DNA of 45,713 bases from a virus (IMGVR_UViG_3300031951_000309:1-45713); one strand, 5' to 3'; shown: positions 34,447 to 41,337, counted from the stretch's first letter. The notes: generated from the letters alone by a model not told the origin. Program-made: numbers and translations.

Positions 34447-36818
34447 GCTTCGGTGCTGATGGTATGATTGCTGTAATATGCCCCCATAGGAGAACCCGTA
34501 AGGACTGCGATGTTCTCGACTTCGATGCGATGGTCTGGGGTGGAAGCACCATTCCCGACAGGGCCATTAGCAGAGGTGGCCGCCAGCGTCCCGTTCACGT
34601 AAAGCGAGACGTTGCCCGTGCCGTCGGAGATGATCACGGCGTCGAACCCTTGCAAGTGAACAGGGGTGAAGGTCGTGTCGATGGTGGTGAGCGTAGTTCC
34701 GTCGTGGACTATCAGACTCAGAACGCTCGTTCCGGTGAAATAAATGCCGATGCTTCTCGTGGTCGGAGTTCCGACTGCTCCGGTCTTTCCGAGGACGACC
34801 CTGCAAACAGAGTTCACATCAGTCGTGCCGAAGGCATAACGGATGAGCCTGAAGCCCCAGACGATTCGTTTGGAGAAATTGACTGCTCCGTTGTCCGGGT
34901 TTACGCCACGAACATTTTGCGAGATTGGATGATTACGAAGCGCAACCCCGACAGCCGATGTTGGAGCGATCACTCGTTGATTGCCGAACACATTTAATGC
35001 GGATGACCCGGTTCCAATAGAGCCGCCAACCCAAGCGGGGGAAAAATACTTGCTGACCGTCGGAGAGACGATTTCCGCTTCAAGTCCGTTGGGCGTGACC
35101 GCCAGCGTCGTCGAGGTTCCCGCCACGGCTTCCGCGTTGGTCGCCAGCTCGACGTGTCCCTTGGTCGTGGTCGAGGCGTCCGGGTTGGAGGCCGTCACGA
35201 ACGCCGTGGTCGCCAAGGCCGTCGTGTTGTCGCCCGCCGACTGCGTGACCGCCGTGGGGGTTCCGGTGAAGGCCGGGGAGTCTAGTGGGGCGTAGCCCTG
35301 GGAAGCGACCCAAGACTCCGTGGCGTAGCCCGTCGGGTCGAAGGTGACTGCCGCCGTCGTCTGGACGCTGGAGTCGGGGAAGATGATGCCAGTCGGTGTG
35401 AACGACATCCCATTTGAACCATCGTAAACGACCAGTCCGTTGCCCTGGCTAAGCGTAAGGCCCGCCACACCATCGCTCATCGCAAGCGACAGGGTGTCTA
35501 GTCTTAGGTTAATAGTTTTCTCAGTAGCAGTTACGTTATCACCGGAATATGTAACAGCCGAGAAAGTAAGTCTGCCTGTGCCTGTGTCAATGCTTGTAGA
35601 GTTGGAATAATCTACGTAGGAATTATCCCCCATCCCTTCCTCCGCGGTGTTGGAGGTTCGGTGTGAAACCGATTGGAAGTATCCAAGTTGTCCTACGTAA
35701 TAAGTTTGGTAAGTTTGGTCTGCTCCTTGAGATCCGCTGACTCCGGAAACGTTTGGGCAGATGATTTGCCCTGTGAACGTAGCCCCCGACAAAGGGGCGT
35801 AAGCCGTAAGAGCCGAGGCCGTCAGGTAACTCTGCCCCTTGACGAAGGCCGTCGTGGCAATCGAGGTGTCATTGTCCGCGAGCGAAGGAGTGACCGACCG
35901 AGGGTCGCCCGTGAAGACCGGCGAGGCGAGCGGGGCGGCACCAGAGACGTCAGCCACGCCGAGCGTGATCGCGCCGGTTCTTCCTGCCACCGATGTGACA
36001 GGAGCAGAGGTAATGTATCCTTGACCCTTCACGAAGGCCGTGGTGGCGATGGATGTGTCGTTGTCGCCGAGGGCGGGGGTGACGGCGCGAGCGTCGCCTG
36101 TGAAGACAGGGGCATTAAGCGGTGCGTAAGAAGCAAGGTTGATGCTGATGCTCTTGCTAGACTGGTCATAGGAAAGAGGCGAGGATGCGGAAATGACGCC
36201 TGAGTCTCCTTGATCGCCCTTGTCTCCTTTTTCTCCAGGAACGCCTTGAATCCCCTGCTGTCCGGCTGGTCCGGCTGGTCCAACAATCAAAGGGATGCTG
36301 TTGACGGCGTCCTGAGCCGCCTGGGCGTTGGCGATCGCGGAGTTTTTCGCCTGAAGCGCCGTGTTCGCGTAAGCCTGAGCAGAGCCGGCGTAGCCATTCG
36401 CAAGTACAGCCGAAGAGGCCGCGACATCTGCTGACGTTTCAGCCGCCTGCGCGGCGTTGATCGCGTTTTGCGCGTTCTGAGACGAAAGAATTGAGTTGAG
36501 TTGGGCGATCTTCGAGTTGCCGGCGTTGTTTACGAGGCCGACCTGCTGATTACCTGCCGCCTGGATCGCCTGGAGGGGCGCATCAGTAAGGAGCGGCTCG
36601 ACGTTTTCGGCGACAACCTGGAGATCCAGGGCGGAAATGCGGATCATCCCGTCGTCGGCCTGGATCTCGCCGAGCCTTTCTTGGGTTTGGTTGATGGCAA
36701 CCAGGACCTCATTGAGCTCCTGGTCTACTTTTTGGCCAGGAAGGGGCGCCGAAGGGTTCGACGTCTGATAATCCGTGAAATTGTACTGCCGTTCGTATGG
36801 CTCCGGAGGCTGACTCAT
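34443..36818 (-). CDS. Tail fibre protein with collagen-like stretch and repeated beta modules
   Basis: A 791-residue host-binding fibre. The N-terminus (YNFTDYQTSNPSAPLPGQ, then KVDQELNEVLVAINQTQERL) would attach to the tail. A long Ala/Asn/Gln helix follows, then a collagen-like Gly-x-y segment (GPAGPAGQQGIQGVPGEKG). Three copies of a module, PVFTGDARAVTP...DNDTSIATTAFVKGQ, occur, the third more diverged (PAFTGTPTAVTQ). The C-terminal 150 residues are beta-rich, similar in feel to a LamG-type receptor-binding head (IGIYFTGTSVLSLIVHDG). The ATG at 36818 is chosen because upstream codons lack this fibre character. It is the first gene of the late operon. Confidence 0.86.
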   Translation of the reverse strand: MSQPPEPYERQYNFTDYQTSNPSAPLPGQKVDQELNEVLVAINQTQERLGEIQADDGMIRISALDLQVVAENVEPLLTDAPLQAIQAAGNQQVGLVNNAGNSKIAQLNSILSSQNAQNAINAAQAAETSADVAASSAVLANGYAGSAQAYANTALQAKNSAIANAQAAQDAVNSIPLIVGPAGPAGQQGIQGVPGEKGDKGDQGDSGVISASSPLSYDQSSKSISINLASYAPLNAPVFTGDARAVTPALGDNDTSIATTAFVKGQGYITSAPVTSVAGRTGAITLGVADVSGAAPLASPVFTGDPRSVTPSLADNDTSIATTAFVKGQSYLTASALTAYAPLSGATFTGQIICPNVSGVSGSQGADQTYQTYYVGQLGYFQSVSHRTSNTAEEGMGDNSYVDYSNSTSIDTGTGRLTFSAVTYSGDNVTATEKTINLRLDTLSLAMSDGVAGLTLSQGNGLVVYDGSNGMSFTPTGIIFPDSSVQTTAAVTFDPTGYATESWVASQGYAPLDSPAFTGTPTAVTQSAGDNTTALATTAFVTASNPDASTTTKGHVELATNAEAVAGTSTTLAVTPNGLEAEIVSPTVSKYFSPAWVGGSIGTGSSALNVFGNQRVIAPTSAVGVALRNHPISQNVRGVNPDNGAVNFSKRIVWGFRLIRYAFGTTDVNSVCRVVLGKTGAVGTPTTRSIGIYFTGTSVLSLIVHDGTTLTTIDTTFTPVHLQGFDAVIISDGTGNVSLYVNGTLAATSANGPVGNGASTPDHRIEVENIAVLTGSPMGAYYSNHTISTEA

Positions 36819-37012
36819 GCGAACTGTTGTGCAGAATAAAGTCATAAGTGCAAGAGAACGGGATGTAGGGAAAACTTTTTCGGACCGCAGATTTTTCCGA
36901 GCGGGGGGAGATACTAAAAATACAGCGCGGGCGAGGGGGACCCGGGGGGTCCGGGCCGGCCGATCGGAGCTCGACCGGCGGGCGCGATCTAATCGCGCGG
37001 GAAAGGCGCGAT

Positions 37013-37039
37013 CTAACCGCGCGCGCGGAGTTAGCACGG
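37013..37039 (+). repeat. 27-base direct repeat, copy 1 (contains a dyad)
   Basis: It runs from CTAACCGCG to GTTAGCACGG and is identical to 37122-37148. Within it CTAAC...GTTAG flank the palindrome CCGCGCGCGCGG, so each copy could form a hairpin or bind a dimeric protein. Confidence 0.8.
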
Positions 37040-37121
37040 CACCGCCTTGGGGAGGCAGTAACACGTCGACCGGATCAACGACTTACGCAACGATCGGGTG
37101 CCGATCCGGGTGCCTCGCCCT

Positions 37122-37148
37122 CTAACCGCGCGCGCGGAGTTAGCACGG
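37122..37148 (+). repeat. 27-base direct repeat, copy 2
   Basis: Identical to the copy at 37013-37039, 109 bases downstream, with the same internal CTAAC/GTTAG dyad. Confidence 0.8.
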
Positions 37149-37306
37149 GGAGCTCGATGCCGGCGCCGATCCTGGTCGGATCCGGCCCGCCGATCCCGGC
37201 CGGCTGGAGCGCGCGCGAGGTGGCAGGCGATCGGGGGGGGATGAGACGCTTTTGAGACCGGTAGATCGGCCGGATCCTGGTGCCGATCCGTCGACCGGTC
37301 GGCAGG

Positions 37307-37401
37307 TTGGCACGGACCCTGCTTGCACGGCGCCGATCCGACTTGGCACGCCCCCCTGCTTGCACCGGCCGTTTTTGACTTGGCACGGGCCCTGCTTACG
37401 G
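37307..37401 (+). repeat. Three tandem-like repeats, TTGGCACG...CCCTGCTT
   Basis: Copies begin at 37307, 37343 and 37380, a 36-37 base period. The first two continue to TGCAC; the third ends TTACGG. Helical spacing of about 3.5 turns suggests protein-binding sites. Copies 1 and 3 also resemble a sigma-54 -24/-12 element (GG and GC twelve bases apart), but repetition makes an iteron or operator reading more likely. Confidence 0.65.
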
Positions 37402-37667
37402 CGTCGCCCTGGTGCCGATCCTGGTGCCTGGAGATCGGCCGATCCGCGCAGGATCTACGCGAAGTTCTGCGATTTTTTTGCTATTGGATTTCACTGTCAT
37501 TCAACGACTTACAGAACGGACTGAAAAATGTCGTTGAACATTTCGGATCCGTTGACCAGTGTGCCGACGTCGCTGATGCCTACGGGCTGATCCCACGGGA
37601 TCGAGATCGCCGACTGGCACCCGGGAAGACGGGCCGTTTTTTGACAGTCTAGGGATCAAGGGAACAA

Positions 37668-37728
37668 GGGCGAAACGCACCGGCACGGGCCGGGCGTCGC
37701 ACCGGTCAAGCCGGTGCCTGATGAGCCC
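37668..37728 (+). ncRNA. Type II hammerhead ribozyme, copy A
   Basis: Linear order: GGGC (3' strand of stem II), core GAAA (37672-37675), stem III hairpin (CGC, bulged A, CCGG...CCGG, GCG), UC, stem I hairpin GCACCGG-UCAAG-CCGGUGC (37699-37717), core CUGAUGA (37718-37724), then GCCC, which closes stem II with the first GGGC. All conserved hammerhead core bases are present and cleavage is predicted between 37698 and 37699. It is circularly permuted with stem II open, hence type II. Stem II differs from copies B and C (GGGC/GCCC versus GAUC/GAUC) but still pairs. It lies 44 bases before the first gene of the plus-strand block. Confidence 0.9.
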
Positions 37729-37772
37729 AGTAGGTTCAACCAACCAAACCTCCCAACACCCCCCAAAAAAAC
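37729..37772 (+). promoter_or_regulatory. C/A-rich leader without Shine-Dalgarno
   Basis: Between ribozyme A and the ATG at 37773 the RNA is rich in C and A (CAACCAACCAAAC, then CCCAACACCCCCCA) and has no purine-rich SD. Similar unstructured leaders precede most genes here. Confidence 0.55.
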
Positions 37773-38027
37773 ATGAGCAAAAACTACAGCATGACCGCAG
37801 TGATCAAACTCGCATCCAACGAGGCCCAGAGCTGGCTCCTGACGCCGTTCACCCGCTACTCCGACACGGAGAAGGGGTACGACAAGGCGGTCCAGTTCCA
37901 CCGGGATCTGATGGACTTCGAGCTCGGATCCGACGAGCACCCCGACGTCCAGCAGGCCCTCGTCGACCGCCGGTGGGAGTTCGCAGACTTCTGCGAAAAG
38001 CTCCACGGCTGGGATGTCCGATGCTAA
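37773..38027 (+). CDS. Small protein of unknown function, 84 residues, first gene of the ribozyme operon
   Basis: It begins MSKNYSMTAVIKLASNEAQ and carries an acidic C-terminal half (LMDFELGSDEHPDVQQALVD), with two likely helices. No family recognised. The ATG at 37773 is the first in frame after ribozyme A and the C/A-rich leader. Its TAA at 38025-38027 is followed within two bases by ribozyme B. Probably an early or accessory protein expressed from a promoter in the repeat region. Confidence 0.7.
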   Translation: MSKNYSMTAVIKLASNEAQSWLLTPFTRYSDTEKGYDKAVQFHRDLMDFELGSDEHPDVQQALVDRRWEFADFCEKLHGWDVRC

Positions 38028-38029
38028 CA

Positions 38030-38081
38030 GATCGAAACGCCCCACGGGGCGTCGCCGGGTAAGGCCCGGCCTGATGAGATC
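38030..38081 (+). ncRNA. Type II hammerhead ribozyme, copy B
   Basis: GAUC (stem II 3' strand), core GAAA at 38034-38037, stem III CGCCC-CACG-GGGCG, UC, stem I GCCGGG-UAAGG-CCCGGC (38054-38070), core CUGAUGA (38071-38077), then GAUC closing stem II. Predicted cleavage lies between 38053 and 38054. It begins two bases after a stop codon and its end is 37 bases before the next ATG. Stem I differs from copy C by a compensatory G-C to A-U change. Confidence 0.92.
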
Positions 38082-38118
38082 AACCCAACAACCCAACCCA
38101 ACCCAACACAACACAAGC
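38082..38118 (+). promoter_or_regulatory. C/A-rich leader without Shine-Dalgarno
   Basis: Consists almost only of A and C (repeated CAACCC and CAACACAAC units) up to the ATG at 38119. No SD. With ribozyme B it forms a defined 5' end for the next gene. Confidence 0.6.
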
Positions 38119-38676
38119 ATGAGCAAGAAACACAAGTACGTCGTCCGCCTCCCGGACGGCAACCAGGCGACCCGCACGTCGCCCCGGACCTACACCCACG
38201 CGATCGCCGTCAAGGACGCTCGAGGCTGGGGGATCCTGGGCTACGCCGGCAACCTGGACCTGGCCAACAAGGCCTTCAACCGGGCCGGCAAGATCATGGC
38301 CAAGCACCGCCTGATCCCCGCCGACTCGAGCGACTACAAACACCGCTGGACCGAGATCCGCATGATCGCGGTCGACGCGCACGCCGTGACCGAGCCCAAG
38401 CCGGCGAAAGCCGAGCCGGTGAAGCCGGAGATCCCCAAGCCGGTCATGCGCGACGAGCGGATCAGCTTCGGGATCAAGTGGTTCCTGACCGAAGAGGACG
38501 CCCAGGCTTACGCCAAGGCCCACTCCGGCGCGACCTACAACGGCGGATGGTTCCACGGCATGTCCTGCGGTCGCGACAAGTCCTGGGACATGGAAGTGAA
38601 GCTCTGCCACCACGAGCGCAACGAGATCGACCGGTCCATCCCGGTCGGCTCGAAGCTCTACGCGGTGACCGACTAA
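38119..38676 (+). CDS. Protein of unknown function, 185 residues
   Basis: It starts MSKKHKYVVRLPDGNQATR, continues with a helical region (NLDLANKAFNRAGKIMAKH), a Lys/Pro/Glu-rich hinge (TEPKPAKAEPVKPEIPKP) and a C-terminal domain with GIKWFLTEEDAQAYAKAHSG and WFHGMSCGRDKSWDMEVK. It therefore looks like two small domains joined by a flexible linker. No family recognised. The ATG at 38119 follows the C/A leader; an upstream extension to 38014 would read through ribozyme B and is rejected. Confidence 0.75.
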   Translation: MSKKHKYVVRLPDGNQATRTSPRTYTHAIAVKDARGWGILGYAGNLDLANKAFNRAGKIMAKHRLIPADSSDYKHRWTEIRMIAVDAHAVTEPKPAKAEPVKPEIPKPVMRDERISFGIKWFLTEEDAQAYAKAHSGATYNGGWFHGMSCGRDKSWDMEVKLCHHERNEIDRSIPVGSKLYAVTD

Positions 38677-38679
38677 GCA

Positions 38680-38738
38680 GATCGAAACGCGACCGGAAGG
38701 CCGGCGCGTCGCCAGGTAAGGCCTGGCCTGATGAGATC
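38680..38738 (+). ncRNA. Type II hammerhead ribozyme, copy C
   Basis: GAUC, core GAAA at 38684-38687, stem III CGCG, bulged A, CCGG-AAGG-CCGG, CGCG, then UC, stem I GCCAGG-UAAGG-CCUGGC (38711-38727), core CUGAUGA (38728-38734), and GAUC closing stem II. Predicted cleavage lies between 38710 and 38711. It starts three bases after a stop codon. Stem III is longer than in copy B and unlike it in sequence, yet fully paired, which argues for selection on structure. Confidence 0.92.
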
Positions 38739-38772
38739 AACAACCAACCCAACCCAAAACCACACCCAACAC
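38739..38772 (+). promoter_or_regulatory. C/A-rich leader without Shine-Dalgarno
   Basis: Made of CAACCAACCCAACCC and ACCACACCCAACAC ahead of the ATG at 38773, with no purine-rich SD. Same design as the two preceding leaders. Confidence 0.55.
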
Positions 38773-39141
38773 ATGAAAGACTACGACGACCACACCCACC
38801 GCACCGGCGCCTCGCTGGTGCTCAAGCCCCGCGAAGCCGGCCTCGGCTTCGACTCCCTGGTCCGCAACCTGCGGATCCTGGAGGAAGCCTCGATCAAGCT
38901 CGGCGCCTGGCTGGACTACAACGAGACCATGATCAAGGACATGCGCGTCGACGCCTGCCTGGTGCTCGAGTACGAGCGCACCAAGCGCCCCGGCCTGCGA
39001 CGCGACAAGAGCTACCGCTACTTCCGCGACGACGAGCACGCCGAGAAGGTCCTGGCCGGCAAGGTCCAGCAGATCGCCGGCTACGCGGATCACCTGGGCT
39101 TCGACGTGATCGTCGGCGCCACCTACCACGAGGAGCTCTAA
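38773..39141 (+). CDS. Protein of unknown function, 122 residues
   Basis: It begins MKDYDDHTHRTGASLVLK, has a helical middle (LRILEEASIKLGAWLDYNE) and a conserved-looking centre ACLVLEYERTKRPGLRRDK. No domain recognised; an alpha/beta fold is likely. The ATG at 38773 follows ribozyme C and its C/A leader. It is the last gene to be preceded by a ribozyme. Confidence 0.7.
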   Translation: MKDYDDHTHRTGASLVLKPREAGLGFDSLVRNLRILEEASIKLGAWLDYNETMIKDMRVDACLVLEYERTKRPGLRRDKSYRYFRDDEHAEKVLAGKVQQIAGYADHLGFDVIVGATYHEEL

Positions 39142-39145
39142 GACC

Positions 39146-39229
39146 ATGCGCCACCTCAAAGACGCCTTGACGGCGCTCGCGATCCTGGCCATCGCTTGGA
39201 TCTTCGCCGTCTTCCTTCTCAGCCTCTAA
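39146..39229 (+). CDS. 27-residue membrane peptide
   Basis: MRHLKDALTALAILAIAW then IFAVFLLSL is a short basic N-terminus and one hydrophobic helix. It fills the gap between two genes exactly, starting four bases after one stop and ending 12 bases before the next ATG. No homology can be assessed by eye for something this small. It may be a membrane-acting regulator or an inhibitor. Confidence 0.5.
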   Translation: MRHLKDALTALAILAIAWIFAVFLLSL

Positions 39230-39241
39230 CCCCCAACACAC

Positions 39242-39481
39242 ATGAGCACCAACAAGCACAAGCACAAGCTGAGCGACCTCCGCAAGTTCGCCGGCACCCT
39301 CGGCCTCGAGATCGCCAAGTACAGCCCCGGCGACGGGCGCACGCGGTACAAGCTGGTCCGGATCGGCCAGCAGTACTTCGAGACGGACGGCTACTACCGG
39401 CCGACGACCCTGAGCGAGGCGCACGCGTTCCTGGCCGGCATGGCCTTCCGCAAGCACGTCACGGAAGGGGGCCAGGTATGA
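39242..39481 (+). CDS. Small protein of unknown function, 79 residues
   Basis: MSTNKHKHKLSDLRKFAGTL then EIAKYSPGDGRTRYKLVRIG is a basic small protein, probably DNA- or RNA-binding by charge. The ATG at 39242 follows CCCCCAACACAC. Its TGA overlaps the next start (ATGA). Confidence 0.65.
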   Translation: MSTNKHKHKLSDLRKFAGTLGLEIAKYSPGDGRTRYKLVRIGQQYFETDGYYRPTTLSEAHAFLAGMAFRKHVTEGGQV

Positions 39482-39882
39482 TCCTCGCGATCACCCTGTC
39501 CAACCAGGCCGGCGAGATCGCCGAAGGTAAGGGGTCGCCTCTCGAGGCGGTCCTGATCCTCCGGGAGCTCGTCAAGGCCTGGGGCAAAGAGGACCTGCAC
39601 CTGTCCTGGCCGATCGGAGCCGGCACCGGTGGCCTGACCATCCCGGCCGGCCAGTCCTTCGACGACGCGATCCTGAGCGCCAAGGCGGAACTTGAGGACC
39701 CGGACCTGGTCTTCGACGACCCGGCCGAGGAGGACATGGCCCGCGTGATCGTGCGCGCCCTGTACATGGCCGTTCTGATCGACGGGGCCGAAGTGGTCAT
39801 CGACGAGGGCGACCACTCCGAAGACACCGGCGCCCGGTACGACCGGTACGACGAGCTCGAGGAGGGCGAAAGCTACAACTGA
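39478..39882 (+). CDS. Acidic protein of unknown function, 134 residues
   Basis: It starts MILAITLSNQAGEIAEGKG and ends in a strongly acidic tail (DGAEVVIDEGDHSEDTG...ELEEGES). The acidic C-terminus resembles DNA mimics or inhibitors in charge only. The start overlaps the previous stop (ATGA), so translation is coupled. Confidence 0.65.
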   Translation: MILAITLSNQAGEIAEGKGSPLEAVLILRELVKAWGKEDLHLSWPIGAGTGGLTIPAGQSFDDAILSAKAELEDPDLVFDDPAEEDMARVIVRALYMAVLIDGAEVVIDEGDHSEDTGARYDRYDELEEGESYN

Positions 39883-39884
39883 CC

Positions 39885-40103
39885 ATGGCCAGCAAGATCA
39901 CCCGGTACGACCTGGTCGACCTGAATGAGGGGACCCAGGAGCCTGAGGCCTGGGACATGGCGCCGGCCAAGCGCGGAGTCTACGTCGAGTACGAAGACCA
40001 CATGGCCGTCGTCCGCGAGCTCAAGCGCGAGATCGCGATCCTCAAGGGCCTCCCCACCGGCGAGGATCCGCCCGCCTCCCCTCATATGCCGGACGGCTAC
40101 TGA
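39885..40103 (+). CDS. Small protein of unknown function, 72 residues
   Basis: MASKITRYDLVDLNEGTQ, then a central helix VVRELKREIAILKGLPTGED, and a Pro-rich tail. The central heptads suggest a coiled coil. The ATG at 39885 follows the previous stop by two bases. It is the last gene before the terminator. Confidence 0.65.
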   Translation: MASKITRYDLVDLNEGTQEPEAWDMAPAKRGVYVEYEDHMAVVRELKREIAILKGLPTGEDPPASPHMPDGY

Positions 40104-40118
40104 TCCCTGGACATTACG

Positions 40119-40148
40119 AACCCACCCTTCACCGGGGTGGGTTTTTTT
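40119..40148 (+). terminator. Rho-independent terminator between convergent operons
   Basis: AACCCACCC at 40119-40127 pairs with GGGTGGGTT at 40135-40143, loop of seven bases, then a run of T (40142-40148). It ends the plus-strand block and may act weakly on the opposing RusA transcript as well. Confidence 0.88.
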
Positions 40149-40152
40149 GTGC

Positions 40153-40566
40153 CTAGTCGATCCAGTGTGGCGCCGGCCGGTGAGATCGCCGGTCCTCGTT
40201 GAGGTAGATCAGGACGCCGGGCTTGGCGCCGTAGCTCTTTTTGATCAGGAGCTGGGACACGACCGCGTCGTCGGCCAGCATGCCGGCGCGCATGAGGCAG
40301 TCCAGGATCAGCTTGGCCAGGTTGTCGGCGTCGGGCCTGGACGTGTGCGCTTCGCCCTCCTGGCGCCCTTTGCCGGCCGGGAAGGTGAAGTCTAGGCCCA
40401 CGAACAATCCCCCCTTCAGCGGGGCGTCCTGGTGCCTTGGTTCGCGTGCCTTGGCCTCGACCGCGGAGATCCACCGCTTCGCGTTAGCGTCGGCGACGCT
40501 GATCACCCGGCCACGGACGAACCTGGGGCGGGGCTGAGGCCTGGGGATCCCGTCGACCTGGAGCAT
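40153..40566 (-). CDS. rusA: RusA-like Holliday junction resolvase
   Basis: A 137-residue structure-specific nuclease that resolves branched DNA before packaging. VDGIPRPQPRPRF opens the family's conserved N-terminus. RPDADNLAKLILDCL near residues 76-90 and ADDAVVSQLLIKK near 98-110 carry the catalytic aspartates. I choose the ATG at 40566 because it follows GTGCAACCCATC and begins the RusA homology; an ATG at 40596 would add 10 residues. It is the last gene of the early minus-strand operon, downstream of the iteron-like cluster. Confidence 0.88.
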   Translation of the reverse strand: MLQVDGIPRPQPRPRFVRGRVISVADANAKRWISAVEAKAREPRHQDAPLKGGLFVGLDFTFPAGKGRQEGEAHTSRPDADNLAKLILDCLMRAGMLADDAVVSQLLIKKSYGAKPGVLIYLNEDRRSHRPAPHWID

Positions 40567-40596
40567 GATGGGTTGCACCCTGTGACGCTGTGACAT

Positions 40597-40680
40597 GTGA
40601 CACCTGGGGGCAAGAGATCCGGGGATGAGCTTGCGCTGTATGGTAACCCAAGCGGATCGGCACCCCTAGGGGCGTGCCCC
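40597..40680. other. Gap with no gene upstream of RusA
   Basis: Short GC-rich stretch with CACCCCTAGGGGCGTG, an inverted repeat CCCCTAGGGG near 40662-40671. No open frame or clear promoter is seen. It forms part of the same gene-free region as the repeat cluster next to it. Confidence 0.4.
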
Positions 40681-40923
40681 GAGGACGCTAGGTACATACT
40701 ATGTATGTCCTCGGCGTCCTCAAGCGCTTCGGATCGAGGTTAAGTCACTGTCCTTTCGTCACTTACGTTGAGGACGCGGACCCCCAAAAAACATGCGTCC
40801 TCGCGTCCTCGTTTTTCAGATCGCATTTAACTCGCTGTCATTACGTCACTTACGGAACCGGGCCCGCGTCCTCAAATGCGCGAGGACGCACGAGGACGCG
40901 ACGAGGACGCGATCCGCGTCCTC
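40681..40923. repeat. Cluster of ten GAGGACGC octamers in both orientations; iteron-like
   Basis: GAGGACGC starts on the plus strand at 40681, 40770, 40882, 40892 and 40903, and its complement GCGTCCTC starts at 40714, 40795, 40803, 40866 and 40916. Ten exact octamers in 243 bases cannot be chance. Between them lie two copies of a GTCACTTACG motif (40758-40767, 40844-40853). Such arrays are typical of replication origins or of multi-site operators. The gap is gene-free and lies inside a one-directional operon. Confidence 0.8.
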
Positions 40924-41194
40924 AATCCAGGTCTGACAGATCCATGCCGTCGGTCTTGTCGACGATCGCGTCGAGCAGGCCAGGCACGTCGTCGACGTCG
41001 ATCTCCTCTTCGGTCGACTCGGTGATCTCGTGGACCGAGATCTCGGTCTGGTCCCAGTCGATCTCCCAGTGGCCACACTCCTCGGTCCCGAACTCATGGT
41101 CGAAGCTGTCGTCCTCCCACTGGCCCTCGATCTCGAGCTCGACATGGTAGTACGCGCCGGCGTGCTCCAGGTTGAATGACTTGGTCAGGCTCAC
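40922..41194 (-). CDS. Acidic small protein, 90 residues
   Basis: GTG start at 41194 overlapping the previous stop (GTGA). SLTKSFNLEHAGAYYHVELE, then a highly acidic sequence (GQWEDDSFDHEF, TESTEEEIDVDDV, MDLSDLD). The N-terminal half looks beta-rich. The acidity suggests a DNA mimic or binder of a basic partner, but no family is recognised. Its last codons overlap the tenth iteron octamer. Confidence 0.6.
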   Translation of the reverse strand: MSLTKSFNLEHAGAYYHVELEIEGQWEDDSFDHEFGTEECGHWEIDWDQTEISVHEITESTEEEIDVDDVPGLLDAIVDKTDGMDLSDLD

Positions 41195-41337
41195 TTGATC
41201 GGCCTCCACTTGTTGCGCTCCAGGAGCGCGGTCCACATGGCCTTCATGCCGGCCTTCATCCGGTCGACGACGGCCTGCTCATGTGGCGTCAGCTTCTTCA
41301 GGCCGGGCTTCGCCCTGGCTTCGGTTGCCTTGCTCAT
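41191..41337 (-). CDS. 48-residue basic protein
   Basis: MSKATEARAKPGLKKLTPHE, then QAVVDRMKAGMKAMWTALLE and RNKWRPIK. Basic and helical. Supported by ATGA overlap with the preceding gene and GTGA overlap with the following one. Function unknown. Confidence 0.6.
   Translation of the reverse strand: MSKATEARAKPGLKKLTPHEQAVVDRMKAGMKAMWTALLERNKWRPIK

Larger units (their letters stand above)
36819..37667. promoter_or_regulatory. Repeat-rich gene-free control region
   Basis: No credible gene occurs in about 850 bases between the divergent late (minus) and small-gene (plus) operons, so promoters for both are expected here. It holds two exact 27-base repeats, three 36/37-base-period repeats, two GGCGCGATCTAA(T/C)CGCGCG copies at about 36980 and 37006, several copies of GTGCCGATCC, two CAACGACTTAC motifs (37076, 37502) and a 9-base inverted repeat TTCAACGAC/GTCGTTGAA (37500-37508, 37530-37538). 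The density of repeats suggests binding sites for a phage regulator or replication initiator. The AT-rich stretch 36830-36920 next to the fibre gene is the likely late promoter. Confidence 0.6.

Noticed and set aside
37307-37401. Sigma-54-type promoters (TGGCACG...TGC)
   Set aside because: Spacing fits two of the three repeats, but the repeat structure extends beyond the elements and no suitable gene start follows closely; kept only as a remark.
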